DNA of 64,000 nt from Crossaster papposus (lineage: Eukaryota > Echinodermata > Asteroidea > Velatida > Solasteridae), in contig JBAIAA010000596.1 of NCBI GenBank assembly GCA_037893245.1, forward strand, positions 124,001-188,000, in the 5' to 3' direction. Of this stretch, positions 1-12,500 are shown piece by piece (the stretch's first letter is position 1; each line of letters starts with the position of its first letter). Made by a program: the position numbers and the translations under genes. Below the pieces are notes generated by a model, which saw only the letters and a list, made by a program, of their open reading frames with translations, was not told the DNA's origin and did not search any database.

Positions 1-352
1 ATGACCTTTGACCTCAGTATTAATCGGAAAGCTTCTTACATTTAGTTTGTGTCTTCAACATGCTTATTTACAATGATGGTCCCATGGACCAGTTTTGTAC
101 ATTCCATCCGTAATAGGTCATATCTTGAAATCAAACTAAGCTAAACCTAGCATTTTTCAGGAATATTTTCAAACACCCTTCTCATCAATACTAGGTGAAC
201 AAATATTATCTGGAACTTCTCTGAAGGTGGGTGAACAATCACCTTAAACTTGGGTTAATATTTCTTTGAACCACCCTGTAGCAGTGGGCGCTTCAATCAA
301 TCAATAATTTTAAATGATGGACATTTTTTGAGGGATTGGGCGTATTTCTAAC

Positions 353-515
353 CTTGTCCGAGTGCTCCATGAACTCGGCAAGATTCAACAGGATTTGTAC
401 GATCTCCGGGATGTCCTGGGACGTCAGGGCCTTCTGCAGACTCTGAATCAAACTATCCTGATCTGTCTCGGTGAGCTCCGACCAGCACGAGACAAAGGCG
501 GCGTTGAACAGATCT
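353..515 (-). CDS. MTOR: mTOR exon 28 (last in window), residues 1283-1337
   Basis: Encodes [55 protein letters not shown], within the FAT domain. Acceptor cccgtttcag, donor gttaga, phase 0. The gene continues left of position 1. Confidence 0.95.
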
Positions 516-3500
516 CTGAAACGGGAAAGAGACTGAATGTCAGTGATGGCTTCTAGTCCTGGAATGCCGCATGGGTGGCGTGGCACCTCGAGCGCTCGTA
601 CAAAAAAAAGGGTTCTAGATTCCTGATCTAGATCCAGATCATTCTGAAAATCTAATGGAATCATCCTGGACCCATAAGCTATCTGCCCACCAAGTTTTGT
701 TAAAATCCCTTCCAGAGTTATTCCGTAAGCCTGCTAACAGACAAACAGACACTGGGAGCCCGATAGACTGTCAGACAAACAGGCATGAATACATAGCCTC
801 CGCCATCAGAGATAGGCAGAGGTAAAAATCCCATTGCTAATTTTAGCCCCCGCAATCTCAAACAGCCCGGTTCCCAGACGGTCTGGGACAACCCCCGCCC
901 ACTTTGAGCGAGGGATTGTGATGCCCCTCCGAAGCGGGCAGGCCTGGATTAAGAGAACTAAGTAGAAGTCTAACTTGTGGGCGTGGGCTTGGGGGGGGGG
1001 GGGGTCTGTCCTGATCTGAACAAAAGAAGCAATTTCCGAGGGGATACTCCTCACTGCCACAGAACCAAAACTTGGCGATTCAAAGGCTGAGCTGTCAGGT
1101 AATCCCTCCCGCGATCTACTGTTGTTAGTAACTCATTGCTGATAGCAGCAATTGTTGACCTAGAGTGCCTCTCCAGCAAGCAACCAACCCTCACTCTTGA
1201 GTAACCGGGTGGCCAGTGTTCGTAGTAGAAAAGGGGCTCATCAAGTGAGCCGAGCTCGTCCGCTTATCAAACGGTCTCATTTGGGATCGCGTCCCTTAGG
1301 AACTATGGTGGTAAATGGATGATGACAGGCCGAGAGGGATGGGTTGTGCTTTATTTTGTTTACCTTGCTAGCGTGTTGTAAGCCTGGGCCAGAGCCCAGC
1401 AGGATCTCAAGGCATGGGAGGGTGATTCCTTGAGGAGCTCAACGCTCAGACGACGAAGCCACTCCACCCAGTCATCGCGGGAGACACGGCGGGTCACGGC
1501 CCAGGCCTGTAATCAATCCAGTCATCAATCATTGATCAATTAAAAAGCCACTTTTCCTGCTTGCATGATCTTCACAGTTTAGTAGTACAAGAAACACATG
1601 AACCTGTACACAGGGTGTCCCCTCAACAAAAACACATTGGACAAGCATACTTCCACTACCCCGAGGCGAAAACTACCTATACCAATGGATGGAGGATCTT
1701 TATAGAAGAACAAATTATACCAAGATATCTTGATTTGGGCTAGTAGTTTTAGCTGCAGACCCTATTTTGTAAAGCAAAGTCAGAGGTCCTTTTGTACCGG
1801 GAAGTAAACCGCGCCTGCAAAGTTAACATAACATTGTTTTGTTATTTCTCGTTAGTTATTTAACGAAAAGACCTACGACTTCACTTCACAAAATAGGGTC
1901 TGAAGCTAAAGCTACTGACCCATATTGAGATATCTTGACATCATTGTTCTTCCACAAAGATTCTCTATCCATTGGTATAGGTAGTTTTGGCCCTTGGGTT
2001 AGTAGAAATGTGACCCACTCCACAATAATGGGTATTATGTCACAAAATAGTGAAATTGAGTTATATACATGGTTGGAAAGCCCACAGCGTAAACTTCCAG
2101 TTAGTATATAATATAGCTCCATAGCTACTCCCGTTCTGGAGATATGACATGTTTGCTTTTGATTACTTCCTTGGAGTTCAAATTAAACAACCGAGAAAAC
2201 ATGCTTTGAAAAAGCCGGCTTTGTTGTAGAACAACAGAACAATGAACACAACATGGGCGTGTTTTCCACTTTAATCATCAAAATCAACATTTCTTTGAAT
2301 GAAACCTGAAAATATTGGTGTTTGAAGATGTCATTAATGGCAACAAATGTAAATCCCATTTTGATGAAATGTTTACCCTCTCAACTTTGAGGGGGCCATT
2401 ACATGATAATGCACAGCGCGACTTAATACCCTTTTTTGTAGAGCCGGTCACAAATATGCTTGTCAATTAGGGTACCTTGGTGAGATTGAAAGGTGTGAGG
2501 TCAAGAAATGACTGACTACCTTGAGATTGAAAGGTGCGAGGTCAAGAAATGACCCAGTATCTTGGTGAAATTGAAAGGTGCGAGGTAAAGAAATGACCGA
2601 GTACCTTGGTGAGATTGAAAGGTGCGAGGTCAAGAAATGACCGAGTACCTTGGTGAGATTGAAGGGTGTGAAGTAAAGAAATGACCGAGTACCTTGGTGA
2701 GATTGAAAGGTGTTAGGTCAAGAAATGACCGAGTACCTTGGCGAGATTGAAAGATGTGAGGTAAAGAAATGACCGAGTACCTTGGTGAGATTGAAAGGTG
2801 TTAGGTCAAGAAATGACCGAGTACCTTGGTGAGATTGAAAGGTGTGAGGTAAAGAAATGACCAAGTACCTTGGTGAGATTGAAAGGTGTGAGGTAAAGAA
2901 ATGACCAAGTACCTTGGTGAGATTGAAAGGTGTGAGGTAAAGAAATGACCAAGTACCTTGGTGAGATTGAAAGGTGTGAGGTAAAGAAATGACCGAGTAC
3001 CTTGGTGAGATTGAAAGGTGTTAGGTCAAGAAATGACCGAGTACCTTGGCGAGATTGAAAGGTGTGAGGTAAAGAAATGACCGAGTACCTTGGTGAGATT
3101 GAAAGGTGTGAGGTAAAGAAATGACGAAGTACCTTGGTGAGATTGAAAGGTGTGAGGTGAAGAAATGACCAAGTACCTTGGTGAGATTGAAAGGTGTTAG
3201 GTCAAGAAATGACCGAGTACCTTGGCGAGATTGAAAGGTGTGAGGTAAAGAAATGACCGAGTACCTTGGTGAGATTGAAAGGTGTTAGGTCAAGAAATGA
3301 CCGAGTACCTTGGTGAGATTGAAAGGTGTGAGGTCAAGAAATGACCGACTTCCTTGGTGAGATTGAAAGGTGTGAGGTCAAAAAATGACCGAGTACCTTG
3401 GTGAGATTGAAAGGTGTGAGGTCAAGAAATGACCGAGTACCTTTGTGAGATTGAAAGGTGTGAGGTCAAGAAATGACCGACTACCTTGGTGAGATTAAAA

Positions 3501-6500
3501 GGTGTGAGGTCAAGAAATGATCGAGTACCTTGGTGAGATTGAAAGGTGCGAGGTCAAGAAATGACCGAGTACCTTGTTGAAAATGAAAGGTGTGAGGTCA
3601 AGAAATGACCGAGTACCTTGGTGAGATTGAAAGGTGCGAGGTCAAGAAATGACCCAGTATCTTGGTGAAATTGAAAGGTGTGAGGTCAAGAAATGACCGA
3701 GTACCTTGGTGAGATTGAAAGGTGTGAGGTCAAGAAATGACCGAGTACCTTGGTGAGATTGAAAGGTGTGAGGTCAAGAAATGACCGAGTACCTTGGTGA
3801 AATTGAAAGGTGTGAGGTCAAGAAATGACCCAGTACCTTAATGAGATTGAAAGGTGTGAGGTCAAGAAATGACCGAGTACCTTGGTGAGATTGAAAGGTG
3901 TGAGGTCAAGAAATGACCGAGTACCTTGGTGAGATTGAAAGGTGTGAGGTCAAGAAATGACCGAGTACCTTGGTGAGATTGAAAAGTGTGAGGTCAAGAA
4001 ATGACCGAGTACCTTGGTGAGATTGAAAGGTGTGAGGTAAAGAAATGACCGAGTACCTTGGTGAGATTGAGAGGTGTGAGGTCAAGAAATGACCCAGTAC
4101 CTTGGTGAGATTGAGAGGTGCGAGGTCAAGAAATGACCGAGTACCTTGGTGAGATTGAAAGGTGTGAGGACAATAAATGAACGAGTACCTTGGTGAGATT
4201 GAAAGGTGTGAGGTCAAGAAATGACCGAATACCTTGGTGAGGTTGAAAGATGTGGAGTAAAAGAAATGACTGACTACCTTGGTGAGATTGTTGGTCTTGA
4301 CGTGGAGTTTCTTGAGACTGACAGGTTCCATGCCAGCGTTACCCTCATCCTTCTGGTTAGCTTTCTTAGCCCTGGTACGAAGCAGAAGCAACTCATCTTC
4401 TGCAATGGAGTTACCCTGTTGGGGGTGGAGGGAAGGAAGGGAGAGGAAATAAGAAAATTTGAACAGTTCAATTGCAGGCTGGCGCAGCGGTTGGCGCAGC
4501 GGTTCTTTCCTTGCCTTCCACCGCTATGACCCCTGTTCGAATCCCACCTGGACCAATATAGACGATGTGTCCTCTGACGCCACGTGTTTACATTTGTTAT
4601 CAAATGTGCCCGGCAGTATGCGCACACATTGTGTTTTACATAAAATTTGCTTAAAGAGTGCTGTCGCAGGTCAGATCGCCTTTGAATTATGTGACCTCTG
4701 ATGTCATCTTTTAACCAAATTTATGTAAAACATGATGCGTGCGCATACTGCCGGGCACAATTGAATACAGATGTAAACAGAGGGCACATGGTCTATATGC
4801 GAGGCGTTCTGGCAAAATGAGGCGGCACAGGGCATAGTGGAGAAAACTGACTGCAAAATAGTGAATTGTGGGTGATTTTGTTTTTTAATTTTCAGATTTA
4901 GTGATATTTGTAATCTTCGGTATGCCTACTAACTATATTTTGTAAAGAAATAGTGAGGAAGTAGTGGAATAAAAATGTTTTTAGGAAAAACAATTGTATT
5001 TTTCCATATCATGTGTACAAACTTTAACTTTAAAGGCATTTTTCTCCAATACTTTACTTTTGCCACATGTTGTTCAATGCGAACTTTAAACATTAAAGAT
5101 TAGCACATGGGATTTCACTGGTGTATACTCATTGGCGAGGGAGAGGCAATTGTTGTAAAGTGTCTAACCCAAGAACACAAATACCATATTCTTGTCAGGG
5201 TACCAGGTACCACGGCAAGAGTCAAACACCATCACCACTAGACCACAGCGCTCCACACAATTTCCCCCGGCTGGATTCCAAACCCACCTTGATGATCTTT
5301 AGCACCAGGGTCTCGTACTTCTGGTGGATGATGCGATGCTTGACCAGCACCTTGTTGACCATTGGCACAAAGATGTGGTACTTCTTGCCCAGCTGCAGGA
5401 CCAGGGACTCTAAGGTGTCCATGGCGATGGTGCGTAGCTCGGGGGTGGTGTCCAGGGTGCGCACCAAGGGGTGAATAATCCGAGAGGCAAAGTCCGTGAA
5501 GTCTAAGGTGCCGCACAGGAGGTCGATGGTCTCAAGGGCCGTTCTAAACAAAATAAATTTGAAAAATTAAAACATCTTGCCATTCGGTAAAACTATACTC
5601 GAAACCATTTGCAGGCTTTCACCCAGACACTTATTAATAAGTGATTCATATTATTAAGTGATTATTAAGTGATCGAAAAAGTGCGAGAAAAGGTGAACAA
5701 ATTGCAAAAAGGAGGAAATGAATACTAAAAAGAATACTAAAAGAAAAAGAATACTAAAAAGTCTGCTTTATAACTTGCAGTTACTTTAACCTGTTTTTAC
5801 TACTTAGTATATCACCATTTGCTTTTGATGTAATTTTCAGAACTGGAGGGATTAGGAGGTTGGTATTTAATACAACAAACACTGTTCCAAAAGAAAAAAG
5901 TGCTCTTCTCGTAATCTGGTTGCCTGGCCCTACTTTTGACAAAACGGAGCAATTTACAGACATCAAGGAACTGTTAGGTCAGAGAACCAGACTAGCTGGC
6001 TTACACCCATTCACAGATGAGTAAGCGATAGCGGACAAAATGAGGACTAACTAAAATTAGGGGCAGTATTTAAGCAAGTAGGTATTTAAGCCTGCAGTGG
6101 TTAAACGGTTACCAATTAACCGACCGTTCAAACAATTACACGGTTAAATTGTTCCGGTTCGGTTAACCGTAATCACATTTGTAACCTTTTATTTTTGGAG
6201 CATAGTACACGAAAGAGACATAAATCTAAACAATACAAAGCTTTGTTTGTCGGCGTTGTACAGGGGCGGGGGAATTTTGTTTACCTGTCTGGATACGTGT
6301 ATATAATTTTTGTTTGCGATTCCAATCTTTAAATTAGCGATGTTTGAACAATTTCTGCCGTTTACGTGGTAACAAATAAGATTATGAACAAATTTCCCAA
6401 CCCTTTTTTTATTTTTTATTTTTTTTCTCCCGTCGATTTATGGTTAACCGTAACCGTAACCGCAACACATAAGTTTACACGAATGATTTTAAAACTGCAA

Positions 6501-9500
6501 ACTTGCAGGCTTAGGTATTTCTTCCAGCGATGGTCGGCCGACCATTGACACTGTTGATGCTCACCTCCTGACAGTCATGGGGATGTCATTAGAGTCAAAG
6601 AGTTTGACCACCGGTGGAAGCAGAAGGTGGAGGTAGTCATCTAGATTGGCGCCAAACTTCTGCATGGCATTGAGCAGCTGCAAAGAAAAAAACCACACAA
6701 CTATCTGAATGTAATCTCCTAGCATTGTTTGCTGAGGTATGCAGTGGTGAAGATCAATAGTTCCATGGGATGACGAATCATGTCTAAATGATCTGAACTC
6801 CCTTACCTTGGTTGTGACAACGCGTCCCTGGCTGTTATCGTGCATGAAGACACGCAGCATCTGAGGCACGATACGTGGCAGGTACAGCTTGAATTCAGTA
6901 CACATGGCCACTACAGTCTAACTGAACCATGTCTAAATGATCTGAACTCCCTTACCTTGGTTGAAACAACGCGTCCCTGGCTGTGCATGAAGACACGCAG
7001 CATCTGCGGCACGATACGTGGCAGGTACAGCTTGAATTCACCACCCAGGGCCACTACAGTCTAACTGAACCGTGTCTGAATGATCTGAACTCCCTTACCT
7101 TGGTTGTGACAACGCGTCCCTGGCTGTTATCGTGCATGAAGACACGCAGCATCTGAGGCACAATACGAGGCAGGTACAGCTTAAATTCACCGCCCAGTGC
7201 GACCACGGTCTGCTCTACCAGCAGGATCACTGTGTTCTGCAGGGGGCTGTTGACCGTCCAGAAATCCTAAAAAGACGAATAATTATGCAATATGAGCGCA
7301 ACAACGGGTGTGCGCACTGGTTCGTGATCTAATTTCATTACCTTTTCCAAGGCCGTTTTTTTTTTTTGCCGGCATTTATTTTTTTGTTTATTTGTTTGTT
7401 GTTCGTTGGGGGTGTTGGGGTGTTTGAGTTTATGTTTTTGCCGGCATTTGTCTGCTAGAAGGATTACAAAAAAACTAATACAGGTATTTTAACAAAACCT
7501 GGTGGGTAGATAGCTTATGGGTCAAGAATGATTCCATTAAATTTTCAGATTGATCTGGACACAGGTCAAGAATATGGATAACTTTGAATGACTTTTTAAT
7601 GTTTTTGTGGTTGGAGCCAAGGTCTGCGTTCTATCGGGTGCACTTTTCATAGCTCTATATGAAACTTTGAAATAAGGCAAAAACTTACTCGGACAAGATC
7701 AAAGATGTCATCCAGGTAGTTGCGAATGTGCTGCTTCACGATGCAGATCATAATACCTAACTGCTGGAAAAGAAACTGTAAATAAAACAAATAAACAAAA
7801 TTAGTGGCTTTACTTTTCATCACAGTCTGTTGGTTTCATACAGAGTGTATAAAAACAAATGTCCCACTTTTAATAAAAAATTGACCTAAGATTACAATTC
7901 TATAATTTTGTGCAAATCTTTTTACATAGGTTGATAGACAATAGTTCAGTGCTTTTGTGTGTGTAATTGCACATACTCAACATGCCACGCGTGAGTGAGC
8001 ACAGGTTAATTACGTAAATTGCCTGTGTGCACTCATGTGTGACATGTTGAGTATATGCAATTGCACACAAAACAGCACTGAACCATTGTCTATCAACCTA
8101 TGTAAAAAGATTCGCAAACAAATTATTATACACATATGGACTGGCGATGAGGTCACTAGAGCACGTCTATTCCCCCGAGGGACTGTGAGTGACCAGAAGG
8201 GGGATCTATTTCCCGAGGCCGAAGGCCGAGGAAAATATAGGTCCTCCTTCTTGTCACTCACTGGCCCGAGGGGGGATAGGCATGCTCCTGTTACCGAATC
8301 ATGCCAGTCCATATGTGTTTTATAACACACCTTGAGCCGCGTTCGCATTGGACTTTTTTTGGTAAAACCTACGGAGACTGTTGTCAACTTTAACCAAATT
8401 AAATCCAATGCGGACAGAGGGTAACATTGTCAAATTGTCCATTTTACCCTCCGCAACAGTAAGATCTACAGGCCCAATCTTCTAGCGGAGGATTTAACAC
8501 CGTGAACTTTGACAATCACGTACGGTAACTTTTGACAATATTAAGTCCAATGCGAACGCGGCTTTGGTCTAAAAGATACAGACGTCGCCATTTTTCCTAT
8601 TAAGATGAGCCTGGCAAACCTCCTGAGGGCGCTGTAACCAGTCAAAAATTGTAAGTCTATTGCCCGCTTCGGGTACTATTTCCCGCAAATTCACGGTGGC
8701 GCAAATCTCATGCACTAGCCTATATTAGTTAACCCCACGTGACCGTGTTTCAGCCAACCAGAACACAGAACTAGCAAGAGGTGTGTTATAAAGAATATAA
8801 ATTTTAGGGCAATTTCTCAAAGTGGGACATTTTTTATGATACACCCTGTAGATCTACAGACTCACAAGGCAAATCAACAAGTCTTCCGGATCCAATCTAA
8901 GCCAAGTCAAGTAAAAGTTGCAAGCTGGTCAATTTGACAACTGAGACAAAGACATGTTACTTGTGAGTTTGTAGTTTGACTTTGTCATTCAATAAGCTAG
9001 TTTCGTATTCCAACTGTGCATGTGCACATAAAGATTTGACGCTTTTTTTTTAGACAAACATTTCATCGTAAACATGCAATAGCATAGCGGGTGCCAGCAA
9101 ATTTTAAAGGTAGGATACACCATTTGCAGATATCGAACAAATTTACTGCCGAATTATTAAGAAATATCTTACTCATCTGAAAGTAAACAATGATTCTAGG
9201 CATCAAGCAAATATTTGCGCTAGATATCTTTTAATTATTTTATAAAATATAATTTTATAAAGAAAAATTCGCGATCGCCCTCCAAAAAACACAAATAACA
9301 TAAGAATAACTGCTCGACGCCGGTTGAAAACAAACGCTGTTTTTTGTGCTTTTTTTGTCATTCACCATTCACCAAAACTTCGGACAGGTTAGTTAAACGA
9401 TATTTACTATAAAATACAACCCCCCAAATCCACTTATACATGATAATTCAAGCAATTACCAATGGTGTATACTACCTTTAAGAGATCGTTGTGTTCTAAA

Positions 9501-12500
9501 GTAACATTTTTAAACAAACGTTTAGACAGCAAAGTATTTTTAAGCATTTTGTGTGTCCAAACTTTTCTTCAGACAAATGTTTCCATCGTCTTTTCTAGTG
9601 CATAAAAAAATGCAAAATCATTCGGATTCAGTTACCACGTTCCCCATAGCATTGTGTGCATTTTATCCGCAACGTTTATCCCAAGGAAAAAATCGTCAAA
9701 TCTTGTGCACAGGCGCAGTTGGAATACAGAACTGGCTTATTGTGAAAAGATTGTCAAGGGCAACTGACCTCGCGGATGCCAGCGTCGCAGGTGCGGATCA
9801 CGTTCAGGTAGGTGGGCATGATCTGCGGCAGGAACTGGACGCACTTGACCCCGAGGCTCTTGAAGATGAAGGTGATGCCCTGGACCACACCCGTGTGGTG
9901 ATTGGCCAAGGATGCGTCCCGCATGATGCGCATCAGGGTCGCTATGGCGACGGCCGGGTAGAACTCCTCCAACGTGGCACTGCCCATGTTTACCAGCATC
10001 TCGCTGGCTGTGTACTCCCCTGACGACAAAGAATTTTGAAAGAACGATAATGAAATAATTGAGCTATGGATCTAGTCATCAAGATGACTGACTAACCTTC
10101 AGTTCCCACCTTGACATCCGACATGGATCTAGTAATCAAGATGACTGACTAACCTTCAGTTCCCATCTTGACATCCGACATGGATCTAGTCATCAAGATG
10201 ACTGACTAACCTTCAGTTCCCATCTTGACATCTGACATGGATCTAGTCATCAAGATGACTGACTAACCTTCAGTTCCCATCTTGACATCTGACATGGATC
10301 TAGTAATCAAGATGACTGACTAACCTTCAGTTCCCATCTTGACATCCGACATGGATCTAGTCATCAAGATGACTGACTAACCTTCAGTTCCCATCTTGAA
10401 ATCTGACATGGATCTAGTCATCAAGATGACTGACTAACCTTCAGTTCCCATCTTGACATCCGACATGGATCTAGTCATCAAGATGACTGACTAACCTTCA
10501 GTTCCCATCTTGACATCTGACATGGATCTAGTCATCAAGATGACTGACTAACCTTCAGTTCCCACCTTGACATCTGACATGGATCTAGTCATCAAGATGA
10601 CTGACTAACCTTCAGTTCCCATCTTGACATCTGACATGGATCTAGTCATCAAGATGACTGACTAACCTTCAGTTCCCATCTTGACATCTGACATGGATCT
10701 AGTCATCAAGATGACTGACTAACCTTCAGTTCCCATCTTGACATCTGACATGGATCTAGTAATCAAGATGACTGACTAACCTTCAGTTCCCACCTTGACA
10801 TGCGACATGGATCTAGTCATCAAGATGACTGACTAACCTTCAGTTCCCATCTTGACATCCGACATGGATCTAGTCATCAAGATGACTGACTAACCTTCAG
10901 TTCCCATCTTGACATCTGACATGGATCTTGTCATCAAGATGACTGACTAACCTTCAGTTTCCATCTTGACATCCGACATGGATCTAGTCATCAAGATGAC
11001 TGACTACCCTTCAGTTCCCACCTTGACATGCGACATGGATCTAGTCATCAAGATGACTGACTAACCTTCAGTTCCCATCTTGACATCTGACATGGATCTA
11101 GTCATCAAGATGACTGACTAACCTTCAGTTTCCATCTTGACATCCGACATGGATCTAGTCATCAAGATGACTGACTACCCTTCAGTTCCCATCTTGACAT
11201 CTGACATGGATCTAGTCATCAAGATGACTGACTACCCTTCAGTTCTCATCTTGACATCTGACATGGATCTAGTCATCAAGATGACTGACTAACCTTCAGT
11301 TCCCATCTTGACATCTGACATGGATCTAGTCATCAAGGTGACTAACTAACCTTCAGTTCCCATCTTGACATCTGACATGGATCTAGTCATCAAGATGACT
11401 GACTAACCTTCAGTTCCCATCTTGACATCCGACATGGATCTAGTAATCAAGATGACTGACTACCCTTCAGTTCCCATCTTGACATCTGACATGGATCTAG
11501 TCATCAAGATGACTGACTACCCTTCAGTTCCCACCTTGACATCTGACATGGATCTAGTCATCAAGATGACTGACTACCCTTCAGTTCCCATCTTGACATC
11601 TGACATGGATCTAGTCATCAAGATGACTGACTAACCTTCAGTTCCCATCTTGACATCTGACATAAATGTAGTCATCAAGATGACTGACTAACCTTCGGTT
11701 CTCATCTTGACATCTGACATAGATCTAGTCATCAAGATAACTGACTACCCTTCAGTTCCCATCTTGACATCTGACATGGATCTAGTCATCAAGATGACTG
11801 ACTACCCTTCAGTTCCCATCTTGACATCTGACATGGATCTAGTCATCAAGATGACTGACTAACCTTCAGTTCCCATCTTGACATCTGACAATAAATGTAG
11901 TCATCAAGATGACTGACTAACCTTCGGTTCCCATCTTGACATCTGACATAGATCTAGTCATCAAGATTACTGACTAACCTTCAGTTCCCATCTTGACATC
12001 TGACATGGATCTAGTCATCAAGATGACTGACTAACCTTCGGTTCCCATCTTGACATCTGACATAGATCTAGTCATCAAGATTACTGACTAACCTTCAGTT
12101 CCCATCTTGACATCTGACATGGATCTAGTCATCAAGATGACTGACTACCCTTCAGTTCTCATCTTGACATCTGACATGGATCTAGTCATCAAGTTGACTG
12201 ACTAACCTTCAGTTCTCATCTCGACATCTGACATGGATCTAGTCATCAAGTTGACTGACTAACCTTCAGTTCTCATCTCGACATCTGACATGGATCTAGT
12301 CATCAAGATGACTGACTACCCTTCAGTTCCCATCTTGACATCTGACATGGATCTAGTCATCAAGATGACTGACTACCCTTCAGTTCCCATCTTGACATCT
12401 GACATGGATCTAGTCATCAAGATGACTGACTACCCTTCAGTTCCCATCTTGACATCTGACATGGATGTAGTCATCAAGATGACTGACTACCCTTCAGTTC

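Larger units (their letters stand above)
7840..8849. mobile_element. 1-kb inverted-repeat element containing nested foldbacks
   Basis: The outer inverted ends are ACAGAGTGTATAAAAAC...TGTCCCACTTT on the left and AAAGTGGGACA...GATACACCCTGT on the right. Inside lie a near-perfect 200-bp palindrome (7901-8118), a second foldback with cacatatggactggc ends (8130-8325) and a third inverted-repeat element (8336-8562). It looks like serial insertion of one element into another. Confidence 0.7.
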
